Shown here: piece by piece, positions 25,806-37,452 of the stretch | How the letters are laid out: the number at the start of each line of letters is the position of its first letter | Position numbering within the stretch: the first letter of the stretch is position 1 | Assembly: GCA_905221195.1 (NCBI GenBank) | Contig: CAJNCF010000002.1 | Location: 1-64,000 of the forward strand | Direction: 5' to 3' | Source of the DNA: a bacterium | GTDB lineage: Bacteria; Bacillota; Bacilli; Lactobacillales; Streptococcaceae | Length of the DNA: 64,000 nucleotides | Notes under the pieces: model-generated | Database searches by the model: none | What the model saw: only the letters and a program-made list of their open reading frames with translations | Told to the model about the DNA's origin: nothing | Program-made: the position numbers and the translations under genes

Positions 25806-28085
25806 CTACAAGACTTTAAAGACACTGGCACTAACGCCGCCAACCGTGTCTTTATCAGCTAAGTGGCTATTGGTCACCAAGAGTTCTAGATTTCCTGCAT
25901 TTTCAAACTGGAAGTCTTGCCCTTTAGCATTAAAGACAACCAATAGATGTTCTGCCCCATGAATTTCATAGACAATCCAACCACTGTGTTCATTTGCTGA
26001 ATGAACAAAGACATGATGGTAAATTTCCTCATAAGTAGGGTAAGAAAAGGCACTGGTTTCTGTCTTCAAACGAATCATCTGACGAATAAATTCAATACTG
26101 TCTTGGCGCTCATTAATCAAGTCCCAGTCCACTTGGTTCACACTGTCAGGAGCATTATAGCTATTCATAGCACGCTCTCTATCATCATGGGTCAACTCAC
26201 CATTCTCACCTGTCGCAACTAGTTTGGTACGACCAAATTCTTGACCAATTTCCATAAAGGCCATCCCTTGCATGAGCAGATTCATGGCTGTGGCAGTTTC
26301 GACCTTACGCATGATTTGCTCGGAACTTTGGTCTGGATGAAGGGTCGCTAACAAATCGTGAAGATTGTAATTGTCATGGGCTTCTACATAATTAAGCACT
26401 TGATTTGGATGTGTATAGGTCCCTAATTCACGACTTCCTAAGATTGCTTTGGCAAGAATTGGCTCTGTTGCAGCACCACTGACAAAGCCTGACTTGATAG
26501 CACCGTAGACTTCTCCCCCTTTAACAGCATCGCGCTGATTGTCATTAAAGAAACCAATATTGGGCATCTGATAGGCATTGTCTTTCTTAGCCTTATCATA
26601 AGGGGCAAGACCTGTTCCCATATCCCATCCTTCTCCATAGAGGATAATGTTTGGATCGATTTCATCCAAGCTCTGGCGAATCATCTGCATGGTCTTAACA
26701 TCATGAATCCCCATCAAGTCAAAACGGAAGCCGTCAATATTGTATTCTTGTACCCAGTATAGAAGAGAATCAATCATATACTTACGGAACATTTCGTGTT
26801 CACTGGCAGTTTCATTTCCAACACCCGTTCCATTCTGGAAGGTACCATCTGGATTCATACGGTAATAGTAATCAGGGACAGTTGTTTGGAAAGGTGCATC
26901 AACAACTGAGAAGGTGTGATTATAGACTACATCCATAATGACACCAATACCTGCATCATGATAAGCTTGAACCATGCTCTTCAAATCACGAATAACCTGA
27001 GCTGGATCATCTGGATTGGTTGAAAGGCTCGTTTCTGGTGCGTTATAGTTTTGTGGGTCATAACCCCAGTTATAGGTCACATTCCCATCCGCATCATATT
27101 CTTTGTGACGGTCTGCAATTGGTTGCAACTGAACATAATTGTAACCCAGCTTCTTGATGTAATCAAAAGCAGTCGACTGACCATACTGGTTAACCGTTCC
27201 AGTCTGAGCCGCACCCAAGAAAGTTCCTCGAAGATGTTCATCCACACCCGAGGTCGGTGATTTGGTCAAATCACGAATGTGCATTTCACAAATAACTGCC
27301 TTACATGGATTTTTCAAACGCCAAGTAGCCTGAGAACCGTGCTTGACCTCGAAGCTTTCGACTTGTTTTTCTACATGGCTCAGAATAGCTGAACGTTTGC
27401 CATCAGGACTGGTCGCGATTGTATAAGGATCGCGTGTCAAGGTTTGGTGATGAGGGAATTGGACTTGATACTGATAAGCCTTACCAGTCAAATCTTCCTC
27501 AACATCCAAACTCCAGACACCGATTGTATTGTCTTTATGATTATAAGAGTAGCTATTTCCTCGCTCCATATCAAAAGTTTTCCAAACAGGTGCATCATTA
27601 GTAGAAGATTCATAAACAACAACCTGCACTTCTGTCGCTGTTGGAGCCCAAAGGGCAAAGTGAGCCTGATTATCCTCTACACGACAACCCAATTCACCTT
27701 GATAGCCCCAATGGTGATCAAAACTAGCACTGTTAATGGCCTTATCAAAGGCAAAAGGATTTTGATTCTTATAGAAAGGACTGGCAATAGCAGGATTTTC
27801 AGAATAATAAATTCTATCATCGCCTTCCAAAATCCAGACCTCCGTTAAGAGAGGATAGTGATTGAAACGGATAGCATATTCTTTACTGGTTTGGCCTGTA
27901 TGAACCACAAAATTCAAGCTTTCCAAAGCATGGGCACTTGGGTGTTCAAAACTAAATAAGGCACCAAAATAATCTTCTTTGTATGTCAGTAAATCAATTC
28001 GTTGGTCCTGACTTTTTACAAAAGAGCATGTATCGTATTCTCCATTCTTGCGATGGTAATGAATGCGCATAGGGTAGTTATACAT
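25806..28085 (-). CDS. pulA: Type I pullulanase / glycogen debranching enzyme
   Basis: Cleaves α-1,6 bonds in pullulan, limit dextrins or glycogen. The 759-residue protein has an N-terminal CBM41/N2-like region (about 1-110), CBM48 (about 120-230) and a GH13 barrel with the type I pullulanase signature YNWGYDPQNYNAPE, then VIMDVVYNHTF, FRFDLMGIHD and ILYGEGWDMGT. There is no signal peptide or LPXTG anchor, so unlike the large surface pullulanase of streptococci it is cytosolic and likely acts on the cell's own glycogen, beside glgBCDA. AAAGGGAAAAAC precedes the ATG. Confidence 0.93.
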   Translation of the reverse strand: MYNYPMRIHYHRKNGEYDTCSFVKSQDQRIDLLTYKEDYFGALFSFEHPSAHALESLNFVVHTGQTSKEYAIRFNHYPLLTEVWILEGDDRIYYSENPAIASPFYKNQNPFAFDKAINSASFDHHWGYQGELGCRVEDNQAHFALWAPTATEVQVVVYESSTNDAPVWKTFDMERGNSYSYNHKDNTIGVWSLDVEEDLTGKAYQYQVQFPHHQTLTRDPYTIATSPDGKRSAILSHVEKQVESFEVKHGSQATWRLKNPCKAVICEMHIRDLTKSPTSGVDEHLRGTFLGAAQTGTVNQYGQSTAFDYIKKLGYNYVQLQPIADRHKEYDADGNVTYNWGYDPQNYNAPETSLSTNPDDPAQVIRDLKSMVQAYHDAGIGVIMDVVYNHTFSVVDAPFQTTVPDYYYRMNPDGTFQNGTGVGNETASEHEMFRKYMIDSLLYWVQEYNIDGFRFDLMGIHDVKTMQMIRQSLDEIDPNIILYGEGWDMGTGLAPYDKAKKDNAYQMPNIGFFNDNQRDAVKGGEVYGAIKSGFVSGAATEPILAKAILGSRELGTYTHPNQVLNYVEAHDNYNLHDLLATLHPDQSSEQIMRKVETATAMNLLMQGMAFMEIGQEFGRTKLVATGENGELTHDDRERAMNSYNAPDSVNQVDWDLINERQDSIEFIRQMIRLKTETSAFSYPTYEEIYHHVFVHSANEHSGWIVYEIHGAEHLLVVFNAKGQDFQFENAGNLELLVTNSHLADKDTVGGVSASVFKVL

Positions 28086-28200
28086 TGTTTTTCCCTTTTC
28101 TATTCTTAATTTATTTCTGTTTCACTATAAAATTCTTGATCGGCTTTGTCCCGACTAACAAACATAGTTATATTATCTAAACTCTGGTTTTAAACTATGA

Positions 28201-30171
<1,971 letters not shown>

Positions 30172-30181
30172 CCATAAACTA

Positions 30182-30207
30182 AGCCCTCCTCACAAACGAG
30201 AAGGGCG
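30182..30207 (-). terminator. Hairpin after the MFS gene
   Basis: GCCCTYCTC-type arms pair across a short loop; the T run is weak. It lies between the MFS gene and ligA and probably ends the MFS transcript. Confidence 0.4.
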
Positions 30208-30251
30208 GAAAAAACACTTAGATTGGAATTATTTTTAAAAGTCAAACAGAC

Positions 30252-31430
30252 TTATATCTCTTTTTTAAAATGAGTTCGAACATAGCCTAGAGCTAAGAAG
30301 GATAAGATGACAACTCCTAGTCCTATAATCAAGAAAGAATAAAGATGGACACTTGGAAGCAAGGTCATTAAACCTGTTGCTATAGGCATAAATAGTATAG
30401 CTAGGGTATAAATCGAACTAAGGACTCTGCCCAGATATTCACCATCAACCTTGGTTTGTACTTGAGTAAAAAAATGAATATTGAACATCGTCATAAATAG
30501 TTCACAAATGAAATTCCCTGAAAAAGCGAGATAGGAGGGGAGGGTAAATCCCATTATCATCACCCCAAGTCCAGTCAGAGCTAATAACAACAAAAGCATT
30601 TCCATACTGGCTTTAATCTTATTAGCTAGCAAAGCCCCAACAATAGATCCGATAGCCCCCATTGTCAAAATAGTGGCATAGGAACCTTGTACTCCATATA
30701 GCTGATTTGAAAAGGGAAGAAGATAATTAAAGGCTGCAAAGAAAAAATTGACACTTGAAGCCATGACTAGTAAAAAGAAGATTTCCTTTTGCTTGACAAT
30801 ATAGTGAACTCCCTCCTTAATATCAGAAAAAATAACTTTAAATGTGAGTTTCTTCTCACCCAAAGTCTTCCCTTCTTTCTTTGGAAGCAAGGCTACCAAG
30901 CCAAAAGCGAGAAAAAAACTAAGGGCATCTAATACCAAGGTAATGCGAAGACTTGCGAATTGTAAAACCAGAAAAGAGAGTACAGGAGAACTCACACTGA
31001 CAACCTGCATCACCAATTCCAAACGAGAATTGTAGAGGACCAGTTCATCCTTCTCTACCAATTCTGTGATAATGGCCTTATTTGCAGGTCTAGAAAATGC
31101 AAAAGCAATAGCTTGCACAATATTAGCCCCAATCAAAGCTCCAATCATCCAGCTGTCATTCCTTATAAAAGAAATAGCTAGACAAAGAATCCCACAAACA
31201 AGGTCTGCCGCCATTAAAATCTTACGACGAGAAAAACGGTCTGAAATAACTCCACCAAAGGGATTGATGAGAATAGATGTAACGAGTTCAGAAATCTGAT
31301 ACATTCCTAAAACAGTCTGTCCGATAGTCCCCATGGAAGCCAACCAGACACTATTTCCATAATCATAGAGCATATTCCCTATCTTGTTAACAGCTCCACG
31401 GCTAATCAACTTTACTGCATAGCGATTCAT
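30252..31430 (-). CDS. MFS-family transporter (MFS_3 type)
   Basis: A 392-residue inner-membrane protein with about 12 hydrophobic segments and the family loop GGVISDRFSRRKIL after the second segment. MFS_3 members include macrolide efflux pumps of the Mef type, but the substrate here is unknown. The C-terminus ends in a basic tail THFKKEI. GAGAGGAG precedes the ATG, and the leader carries an extended -10 TGATACAAT. It is next to an Rgg-like regulator on the same strand, which may control it; this is inference from position. Confidence 0.85.
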   Translation of the reverse strand: MNRYAVKLISRGAVNKIGNMLYDYGNSVWLASMGTIGQTVLGMYQISELVTSILINPFGGVISDRFSRRKILMAADLVCGILCLAISFIRNDSWMIGALIGANIVQAIAFAFSRPANKAIITELVEKDELVLYNSRLELVMQVVSVSSPVLSFLVLQFASLRITLVLDALSFFLAFGLVALLPKKEGKTLGEKKLTFKVIFSDIKEGVHYIVKQKEIFFLLVMASSVNFFFAAFNYLLPFSNQLYGVQGSYATILTMGAIGSIVGALLANKIKASMEMLLLLLALTGLGVMIMGFTLPSYLAFSGNFICELFMTMFNIHFFTQVQTKVDGEYLGRVLSSIYTLAILFMPIATGLMTLLPSVHLYSFLIIGLGVVILSFLALGYVRTHFKKEI

Positions 31431-31509
31431 ATAAAAACTCCTCTCAAATTTTGAAACTATTGTATCAAAACCGAAAGGAGCTTTTTATTTTTTCCCTTAT
31501 TTGGGAAAA

Positions 31510-32373
31510 TTAATCTTTGACAAATTTTTCATAGTGTTCCTGATAGTAGGCTACTTGCTCAGGAAGACCTAACACGTCAAAAATATGCATGGCCTCTTGC
31601 ATTTGGCTACAACCTTCTTTACACTGTCCTTTTTGGTACAAATCAAAGCCTTTTAGATAATGGAAAATATTACGCTCATAAAGCTTAATACCTTTACCAA
31701 TAATCTTCTCTGTATAAGTCTCAAAATAGCTTGCATTATCAAAAGAATCATGCTCTAAACAATGCTGGTAACAATTAAGGGCCAAAATCAAAACCAATCT
31801 CTTATGGCGTCCAATCTCTTGGTAAAATTCTTCCCTCTCCATAACTTCTCTACCAATCCGTGTGACATAGTCCACATCGTAGAAACTATAGAGGTTCCCG
31901 AAAAGAATCAATTCATACATGGTCCATTCTTCTGTTTTGAAAAGATAATCTGCTACCTTATCCAAATCATCCTGCTTCATATCATAACTCGAATCTCTTT
32001 GACAAATCAGACCTTGCAACAAAATCCAGTTCAGCTCAAAATAGAGGGGATTTGTCGAACTCTTAGCCTTTTCAAGTTGTTCTCTTTGAAGCTTTTGAAA
32101 ACCTGCAATATCATTTGAATAGTAAAGGGGAACAATTTGTCCCATCATGGCAACATGTTCATGATTATGAAAATTCCTTGCCTTGTCCATGAAATTTTCG
32201 ATTGTTACATGAATGTTATCCAAAAGCTCAAAGAAACGTGAGACTGCTAGGTCAGACTCCCCAAGCTCAAAGCGAGATAACTGAGAAGTTGAACAGGAGT
32301 CGCCTGCCGCCTCCTTTAAAGAATAATTTCCACTTGTCCGAAATTCACGAAATACTTTTCCTAGATTTTCCAT
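31510..32373 (-). CDS. Rgg/MutR-family transcription regulator
   Basis: A 287-residue regulator: N-terminal XRE helix-turn-helix (residues about 2-60, KVFREFRTSGNYSLKEAAG then STSQLSRFELGES) and a long helical TPR-like C-terminal domain (about 70-285) as in Rgg proteins, which bind short peptides. The ATG at 32373 has AGGTG upstream, made from the last codons of the ABC-F gene. No short hydrophobic peptide gene was found beside it, so it may be a stand-alone type that responds to another signal. The downstream MFS gene is a possible target. Confidence 0.85.
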   Translation of the reverse strand: MENLGKVFREFRTSGNYSLKEAAGDSCSTSQLSRFELGESDLAVSRFFELLDNIHVTIENFMDKARNFHNHEHVAMMGQIVPLYYSNDIAGFQKLQREQLEKAKSSTNPLYFELNWILLQGLICQRDSSYDMKQDDLDKVADYLFKTEEWTMYELILFGNLYSFYDVDYVTRIGREVMEREEFYQEIGRHKRLVLILALNCYQHCLEHDSFDNASYFETYTEKIIGKGIKLYERNIFHYLKGFDLYQKGQCKEGCSQMQEAMHIFDVLGLPEQVAYYQEHYEKFVKD

Positions 32374-32375
32374 CT

Positions 32376-34277
32376 TTACACCTGCTCTGATAATTCTTCC
32401 CACTCAAGCATAGCTTCTTCCTGACGGTGGCTGATTTTGTCCAGCTCAACCTGCAATTCCATGAGTTTACCTGCATCGTTGGTTTCCAACATTTGTTCAG
32501 AAATGGTTTGACTTTGACTTTCTAACTCTTCGATTTCAGCTTCTAAATTTTCGATTTGTCGCATGAGCTTGCGGACTTCTTTTTGACTTTCTTTCTGAGC
32601 TTGATAGTCATTAACTGGACTTACTTCTTTTGCTTGATTGCTGGTTGAAGTTTCCTCAGCCTGAGTCATTTCTACTTCTGCTTTCTTCTCAACATAGTAG
32701 TCGTAATCTCCCAGGTAAAGAGTCGAGCCATTCTCAGACAATTCTAGAACATGAGTTGCCACACGATTGATAAAGTAACGGTCATGACTGACAAAGAGCA
32801 AGGTCCCATCAAAGTCAATCAAGGCATTTTCCAACACTTCCTTGCTATCAATATCCAAATGGTTGGTCGGCTCGTCAAGAATCAGGAAGTTGTTGTTTTC
32901 CATAGATAATTTAGCCAAAAGCAAACGAGCTTTCTCGCCTCCAGACAGCATGCCTACTGATTTTTTAACATCATCTCCTGAGAAAAGGAAAGCACCTAGA
33001 CGATTGCGGATTTCAACTTCAGGTGTCAGTTTGAAATCATTCCAGAGTTCATCCAGTACAGTATTACTTGGTGTCAGCTTGCTTTGGGTTTGGTCATAGT
33101 AACCAACCTCAACATTGGCGCCAAAGCGCTTTTCACCCTTGATAAAAGGAATCTGGTCCACAATAGACTTGATAAAGGTTGATTTCCCAATACCATTGGG
33201 ACCAACAATAGCGACAGCATTCATCTTACGGAGGTCTAGGTTAATAGGCTCTGACAATATTTCGCCGTCATAGCCAATAGCCGCATCTTCAACAGTTACT
33301 ACAACATTGCCCGACGTTTTTTCAGACTGGAAGGTCATATTGGCTGATTTCTTGCCAGCTTCAGGCTTGTCTAATCGGTCCATTTTTTCCAGTTGTTTAC
33401 GACGGGATTGGGCACGTTTAGTCGTTGAGGCTCGGACTAAATTGCGATTGACAAAATCTTCCAGAGCTGCGATTTCCTTCTGTTGCTTTTCATAGTTTTT
33501 TGCCTCAGTAGCTAGTTTTTGCTCCTTCAGCTCGACAAAGCGAGAGTAATTGCCCACATAGCGATCCAAGGAATGCTTGGTCAAATCCAGCGTAATTGTC
33601 GCAACCTTGTCCAAGAAATAACGGTCGTGGCTGACGATAATGAGGGCACCGCTATAATTTACCAAGTAATTCTCTAGCCAGGCAATGGTTTCGATATCCA
33701 AGTGGTTGGTTGGCTCGTCCAAGACCAAGAGATTGGGCTTTTCAAGTAGCATTTTGGCAAGTGCCAAACGAGTATTTTGACCACCAGAAAGCTCGGCAAT
33801 TTTCATCTGCCACATAGATTCGTCAAACTTGAATCCATTTAAAATCGCTCGAATATCAGCTTCATAGGTAAAGCCACCTGCTTGACGAAAATTCTCAGAT
33901 AGGCGATCGTAATCTGACATCAGTTTATCCAAATCTTCACCAGATTTTTCACCCATCTCCAACTCCATCTGACGAAGTTGTTTCTCCGTCCGACGTAAGT
34001 CATCAAAAACATGAAGCATTTCATCGTAGATGGTATTTTCAGACTCAAAACGGCTATCTTGGGCTAGATAAGACAGAGAAATATCTTTTTTCTTATTGAT
34101 TTCTCCACTAGTTGGCTCCTCTTCTCCAACCAAAATCTTCAAAAGAGTAGACTTACCTGCTCCATTTTTCCCAACGAGGGCAATCCGGTCTCGTTCATCA
34201 ACCTGCAGATTGATATTATCAAAAAGAACTTCTCCTGCAAAAGATCGTTCAATTTTATTAGCTTGTAAAATAATCAT
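32376..34277 (-). CDS. ABC-F family ATPase
   Basis: A 633-residue cytosolic protein with two ABC domains without membrane segments: Walker A GKNGAGKST and GPNGIGKST, signatures LSGGQNTRLALA and LSGGEKARLLLA, and Walker B LLVLDEPTNHL twice. The linker has basic residues (about 240-320), and the C-terminal 100 residues are a coiled coil as in Uup/YdiF types. ABC-F proteins act on ribosomes. The paralogue is uncertain, and a resistance role is not implied. The ATG has no ribosome site; the -10 TATACT lies exactly six bases upstream, predicting a leaderless mRNA. Confidence 0.92.
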   Translation of the reverse strand: MIILQANKIERSFAGEVLFDNINLQVDERDRIALVGKNGAGKSTLLKILVGEEEPTSGEINKKKDISLSYLAQDSRFESENTIYDEMLHVFDDLRRTEKQLRQMELEMGEKSGEDLDKLMSDYDRLSENFRQAGGFTYEADIRAILNGFKFDESMWQMKIAELSGGQNTRLALAKMLLEKPNLLVLDEPTNHLDIETIAWLENYLVNYSGALIIVSHDRYFLDKVATITLDLTKHSLDRYVGNYSRFVELKEQKLATEAKNYEKQQKEIAALEDFVNRNLVRASTTKRAQSRRKQLEKMDRLDKPEAGKKSANMTFQSEKTSGNVVVTVEDAAIGYDGEILSEPINLDLRKMNAVAIVGPNGIGKSTFIKSIVDQIPFIKGEKRFGANVEVGYYDQTQSKLTPSNTVLDELWNDFKLTPEVEIRNRLGAFLFSGDDVKKSVGMLSGGEKARLLLAKLSMENNNFLILDEPTNHLDIDSKEVLENALIDFDGTLLFVSHDRYFINRVATHVLELSENGSTLYLGDYDYYVEKKAEVEMTQAEETSTSNQAKEVSPVNDYQAQKESQKEVRKLMRQIENLEAEIEELESQSQTISEQMLETNDAGKLMELQVELDKISHRQEEAMLEWEELSEQV

Positions 34278-34283
34278 ACAAGT

Positions 34284-34312
34284 AGTATAGCATGTTTCTC
34301 TAAGGCATTCAA
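34284..34312 (-). promoter_or_regulatory. Promoter of the ABC-F gene, start at the ATG
   Basis: Minus strand: TTGAAT (34307-34312), 17 bases, TATACT (34284-34289) preceded by TGC. Start expected at 34277, the A of the ATG. Confidence 0.75.
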
Positions 34313-34314
34313 GA

Positions 34315-34328
34315 CTTGATATATCAAG
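34315..34328. promoter_or_regulatory. 14-base perfect palindrome upstream of the ABC-F promoter
   Basis: CTTGATATATCAAG is fully self-complementary and begins three bases beyond the -35 box. It is a candidate operator for an unknown regulator. Confidence 0.4.
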
Positions 34329-34363
34329 CCTAGTTAGCTCTTTTCTGAAAATTATGCTAAGGT

Positions 34364-34392
34364 TTTACTAAAATTTCAAAAAATGCTATAAT
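34364..34392 (+). promoter_or_regulatory. Promoter of pgm
   Basis: TTTACT (34364-34369), 17 bases, TATAAT (34387-34392) with TGC in front. A cre-like sequence with one mismatch, ATGTAAACGATTAAA, overlaps the start at 34391-34405. Confidence 0.75.
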
Positions 34393-34430
34393 GTAAACGA
34401 TTAAAACAATTTACAAAAAGGAGAATTTTA

Positions 34431-36149
34431 ATGTCTTACCAAGAAAATTACCAGAAATGGGTTGATTTTGCGGAGCTTCCTGACTACCTTCGTCAAGATT
34501 TGGAAAATATGGATGAAAAAACAAAGGAAGATGCCTTCTATACAAATCTTGAATTTGGTACTGCAGGCATGCGTGGCTTGATTGGTGCTGGTACAAACCG
34601 CATCAACATCTACGTAGTTCGCCAAGCTACTGAAGGATTGGCTCGTTTGATCGAGTCAAAAGGTGGAAACGAAAAAGAACGTGGTGTAGCAATTGCCTAC
34701 GATAGCCGTCACTTCTCACCTGAGTTTGCCTTTGAATCTGCGGCAGTTCTTGCTAAACACGGTATCAAATCTTACGTTTTTGAAAGCCTTCGTCCAACTC
34801 CAGAACTATCATTTGCAGTTCGTCACCTCAACTGTTTCGCGGGTATCATGGTCACAGCCAGCCACAACCCTGCTCCATTTAACGGTTACAAGGTTTACGG
34901 TGAAGACGGTGGACAAATGCCTCCACACGATGCGGACGCGTTGACTACTTATATCCGTGCTATCGAAAACCCATTTGCAGTTGAAGTTGCTGATGTGGAA
35001 GCTGAAAAAGCTTCTGGCTTGATTGAAGTCATCGGCGAAGCTGTCGATGTTGAATACCTCAAAGAAGTTAAGGACGTAAACATCAACCCAGCCTTGATTG
35101 AAGAATTCGGTAAAGACATGAAGATTGTCTACACACCACTTCATGGTACTGGTGAAATGTTGGCTCGTCGTGCTCTTGCCCAAGCAGGATTTGACTCTGT
35201 TCAAGTCGTTGAAGCGCAAGCAACTGCTGACCCTGACTTCTCAACTGTAAAATCTCCTAACCCAGAAAGCCAAGCAGCCTTTGCCCTTGCTGAAGAACTT
35301 GGTCGTCAAGTTGGTGCAGATGTTCTTGTCGCAACCGACCCTGATGCTGACCGTGTTGGTGTTGAAGTCCTTCAAAAAGATGGTAGCTACCTCAACCTTT
35401 CAGGTAACCAAATCGGTGCTATCATGGCTAAATATATCTTGGAAGCCCACAAAAACGCTGGAACTCTTCCTGAAAATGCAGCCCTATGTAAATCTATCGT
35501 ATCAACTGACTTGGTAACGAAGATTGCTGAAAGCTACGGCGCAACTATGTTCAACGTCTTGACTGGTTTCAAATTCATCGCTGAAAAAATCCAAGAATTC
35601 GAAGAAAAACACAATCACACTTACATGATGGGATTTGAAGAAAGCTTCGGTTACTTGATCAAACCATTCGTACGTGATAAAGACGCTATCCAAGCTGTTC
35701 TAGTCGTGGCTGAACTTGCTGCCTACTACCGTTCACGTGGTTTGACACTTGCTGACGGTATCGAAGAAATCTATAAAGAATACGGCTACTACGCAGAAAA
35801 GACTATCTCTGTAACTCTTTCTGGTGTTGATGGTGCTGAACAAATCAAAGCAATTATGGCTAAATTCCGTAATAATGCTCCGAAAGAATGGAATGCAACA
35901 GCTATCACTGTCGTAGAAGACTTCAAGGCTCAAACTGCTACTGCTGCTGACGGAACTGTTACAAACTTGACAACTCCTCCAAGTGATGTGTTGAAATACA
36001 CACTTGCTGACGGTTCATGGATTGCCGTTCGCCCTTCAGGGACAGAACCAAAAATCAAGTTCTACATTGCAGTTGTAGGTGAAACCAACGAAGAATCACA
36101 AGCTAAGATTGCTAACATTGAAGCAGAAATCAATGCTTTTGTAAAATAA
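34431..36149 (+). CDS. pgm: Phosphoglucomutase
   Basis: Interconverts glucose-1-phosphate and glucose-6-phosphate, feeding glycogen and wall or capsule sugar synthesis. The 572-residue protein has GTAGMRGLIGAG, the phosphoserine loop VTASHNPAPFNGYKVYG, the metal motif TDPDADRVG, the sugar loop GFEESFGYL and the C-terminal phosphate loop RPSGTEPK. AAAGGAG precedes the ATG. It is transcribed alone and ends at a strong terminator. Codon use is strongly biased, suggesting high expression. Confidence 0.97.
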   Translation: MSYQENYQKWVDFAELPDYLRQDLENMDEKTKEDAFYTNLEFGTAGMRGLIGAGTNRINIYVVRQATEGLARLIESKGGNEKERGVAIAYDSRHFSPEFAFESAAVLAKHGIKSYVFESLRPTPELSFAVRHLNCFAGIMVTASHNPAPFNGYKVYGEDGGQMPPHDADALTTYIRAIENPFAVEVADVEAEKASGLIEVIGEAVDVEYLKEVKDVNINPALIEEFGKDMKIVYTPLHGTGEMLARRALAQAGFDSVQVVEAQATADPDFSTVKSPNPESQAAFALAEELGRQVGADVLVATDPDADRVGVEVLQKDGSYLNLSGNQIGAIMAKYILEAHKNAGTLPENAALCKSIVSTDLVTKIAESYGATMFNVLTGFKFIAEKIQEFEEKHNHTYMMGFEESFGYLIKPFVRDKDAIQAVLVVAELAAYYRSRGLTLADGIEEIYKEYGYYAEKTISVTLSGVDGAEQIKAIMAKFRNNAPKEWNATAITVVEDFKAQTATAADGTVTNLTTPPSDVLKYTLADGSWIAVRPSGTEPKIKFYIAVVGETNEESQAKIANIEAEINAFVK

Positions 36150-36159
36150 AATCCTATAA

Positions 36160-36191
36160 AAGATGAGACAAACCAATCTCATCTTTTTTTC
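36160..36191 (+). terminator. Terminator of pgm
   Basis: AAGATGAGA pairs with TCTCATCTT across eight bases, followed by seven T. Confidence 0.88.
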
Positions 36192-36260
36192 GTATCAAAT
36201 CTAAGCAATTTTAGAAACTTTATGGCATACTAGACTTATCAATGAAAGCGAGGTAATCTC

Positions 36261-36608
36261 ATGGAACAATTTTTAGATAATATCAAAGACCTTGAAGTCA
36301 CTACAGTTGCGCGTGCGCAAGAAGCTCTTGATAAAAAAGAAACTGCAACCTTCTTTATCGGTCGCAAAACTTGCCCTTACTGCCGTAAATTTGCTGGTAC
36401 CTTGGCAGGTGTCGTAGCTGAAACTAAAGCTCACATCTACTTCATCAATAGTGAAGAAGCAAGCCAACTCAATGAGTTACAAGCATTCCGCTCACGCTAT
36501 GGAATTCCAACTGTACCAGGCTTCGTTCACATTGCAGATGGACAAATCAATGTCCGTTGCGATTCTTCAATGTCAGCACAAGAAATCAAAGATTTCGCAG
36601 GATTGTAA
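36261..36608 (+). CDS. Thioredoxin-like (bacteriocin transport accessory type) protein
   Basis: A 115-residue cytosolic thioredoxin-fold protein with the redox motif TCPYCRKF at about residues 35-42 and the cis-proline region GIPTVPGFVHI. Proteins of this type are annotated as bacteriocin transport accessory proteins (PedC/Bta) in lactic acid bacteria; here no bacteriocin genes are near, so a general disulfide role is more likely. GAGGTAATCTC precedes the ATG. It follows pgm by 110 bases with a terminator between. Confidence 0.85.
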   Translation: MEQFLDNIKDLEVTTVARAQEALDKKETATFFIGRKTCPYCRKFAGTLAGVVAETKAHIYFINSEEASQLNELQAFRSRYGIPTVPGFVHIADGQINVRCDSSMSAQEIKDFAGL

Positions 36609-36616
36609 AAGATATA

Positions 36617-36644
36617 AAAAAGAAGGCACTCGCCTTCTTTTTTA
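36617..36644. terminator. Bidirectional terminator
   Basis: AAAAAGAAGGC and GCCTTCTTTTT arms around ACTC. It serves the thioredoxin-like gene on plus and the vicRKX operon on minus, and overlaps the vicX stop codon. Confidence 0.9.
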
Positions 36645-37451
36645 TATATCTGTCAATGGTGTTGCGGTATCTGGTGAGGTATCATAAACCTTAAAGTCTA
36701 CTCCGACTCCCAGATCAGCTTGTGCTAGCTGGTTGACCATGGTCATGTGAGCTAGCTCCTTGATATTGTTTTCCTTGGACAAATGTCCAAGATAGATCTT
36801 CTTAGTGCGATTTCCCAAGGTACGAATCATAGCTTCAGCACCGTCCTCGTTAGAAAGGTGACCTAGATCCGATAGGATTCGTTGTTTAAGTCGCCAAGCG
36901 TAAGAACCTGCTCGCAAAATTTCTACATCATGATTGGACTCGATAAGATAGCCGTCCGCATTTTCGACAATCCCTGCCATACGGTCACTAACATAACCTG
37001 TATCTGTCAAAAGGACAAAACTTTTATCGTCTTTCATAAAACGATAGAACTGCGGTGCGACTGCATCATGGCTTACACCAAAACTCTCGATGTCGATATC
37101 TCCAAAAGTTTTGGTTTTGCCCATTTCAAAGATATGCTTTTGAGAAGAATCCACCTTGCCAAGATACTTACTATTTTCCATAGCTTGCCAAGTTTTTTCA
37201 TTGGCATAAAGATCCATACCATACTTGCGAGCCAACACACCAACTCCATGGATATGGTCTGAATGCTCATGGGTAATCAAGATGGCGTCCAAGTCTTCTG
37301 GTTTGCGATTAATTTCAGCAAGTAGGCTGGTAATTTTCTTGCCCGACAAACCTGCATCCACTAAAAGCTTCTTTTTTGGGGTTTCCAGATAAAAGGAATT
37401 TCCACTGGAACCTGATGCTAAAATACTGTATTTAAAGCCTATTTCACTCAT
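36642..37451 (-). CDS. vicX: VicX/WalJ metallo-β-lactamase-fold protein
   Basis: A 269-residue MBL-fold hydrolase with the metal motif ITHEHSDH and the later LLTDTGY and LGHLSKEN histidines. It is the third gene of the essential vicRKX operon, where its exact substrate is unsettled; links to WalRK signalling and DNA replication have been reported for homologues. It starts two bases after vicK ends. No signal peptide is visible, so it acts in the cytosol. Confidence 0.93.
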   Translation of the reverse strand: MSEIGFKYSILASGSSGNSFYLETPKKKLLVDAGLSGKKITSLLAEINRKPEDLDAILITHEHSDHIHGVGVLARKYGMDLYANEKTWQAMENSKYLGKVDSSQKHIFEMGKTKTFGDIDIESFGVSHDAVAPQFYRFMKDDKSFVLLTDTGYVSDRMAGIVENADGYLIESNHDVEILRAGSYAWRLKQRILSDLGHLSNEDGAEAMIRTLGNRTKKIYLGHLSKENNIKELAHMTMVNQLAQADLGVGVDFKVYDTSPDTATPLTDI

Positions 37452-37452
37452 T

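Noticed and set aside
36261..36608. Part of a bacteriocin cluster
   Set aside because: The thioredoxin-like gene has no bacteriocin, immunity or ABC exporter genes beside it; it is flanked by pgm and vicX.
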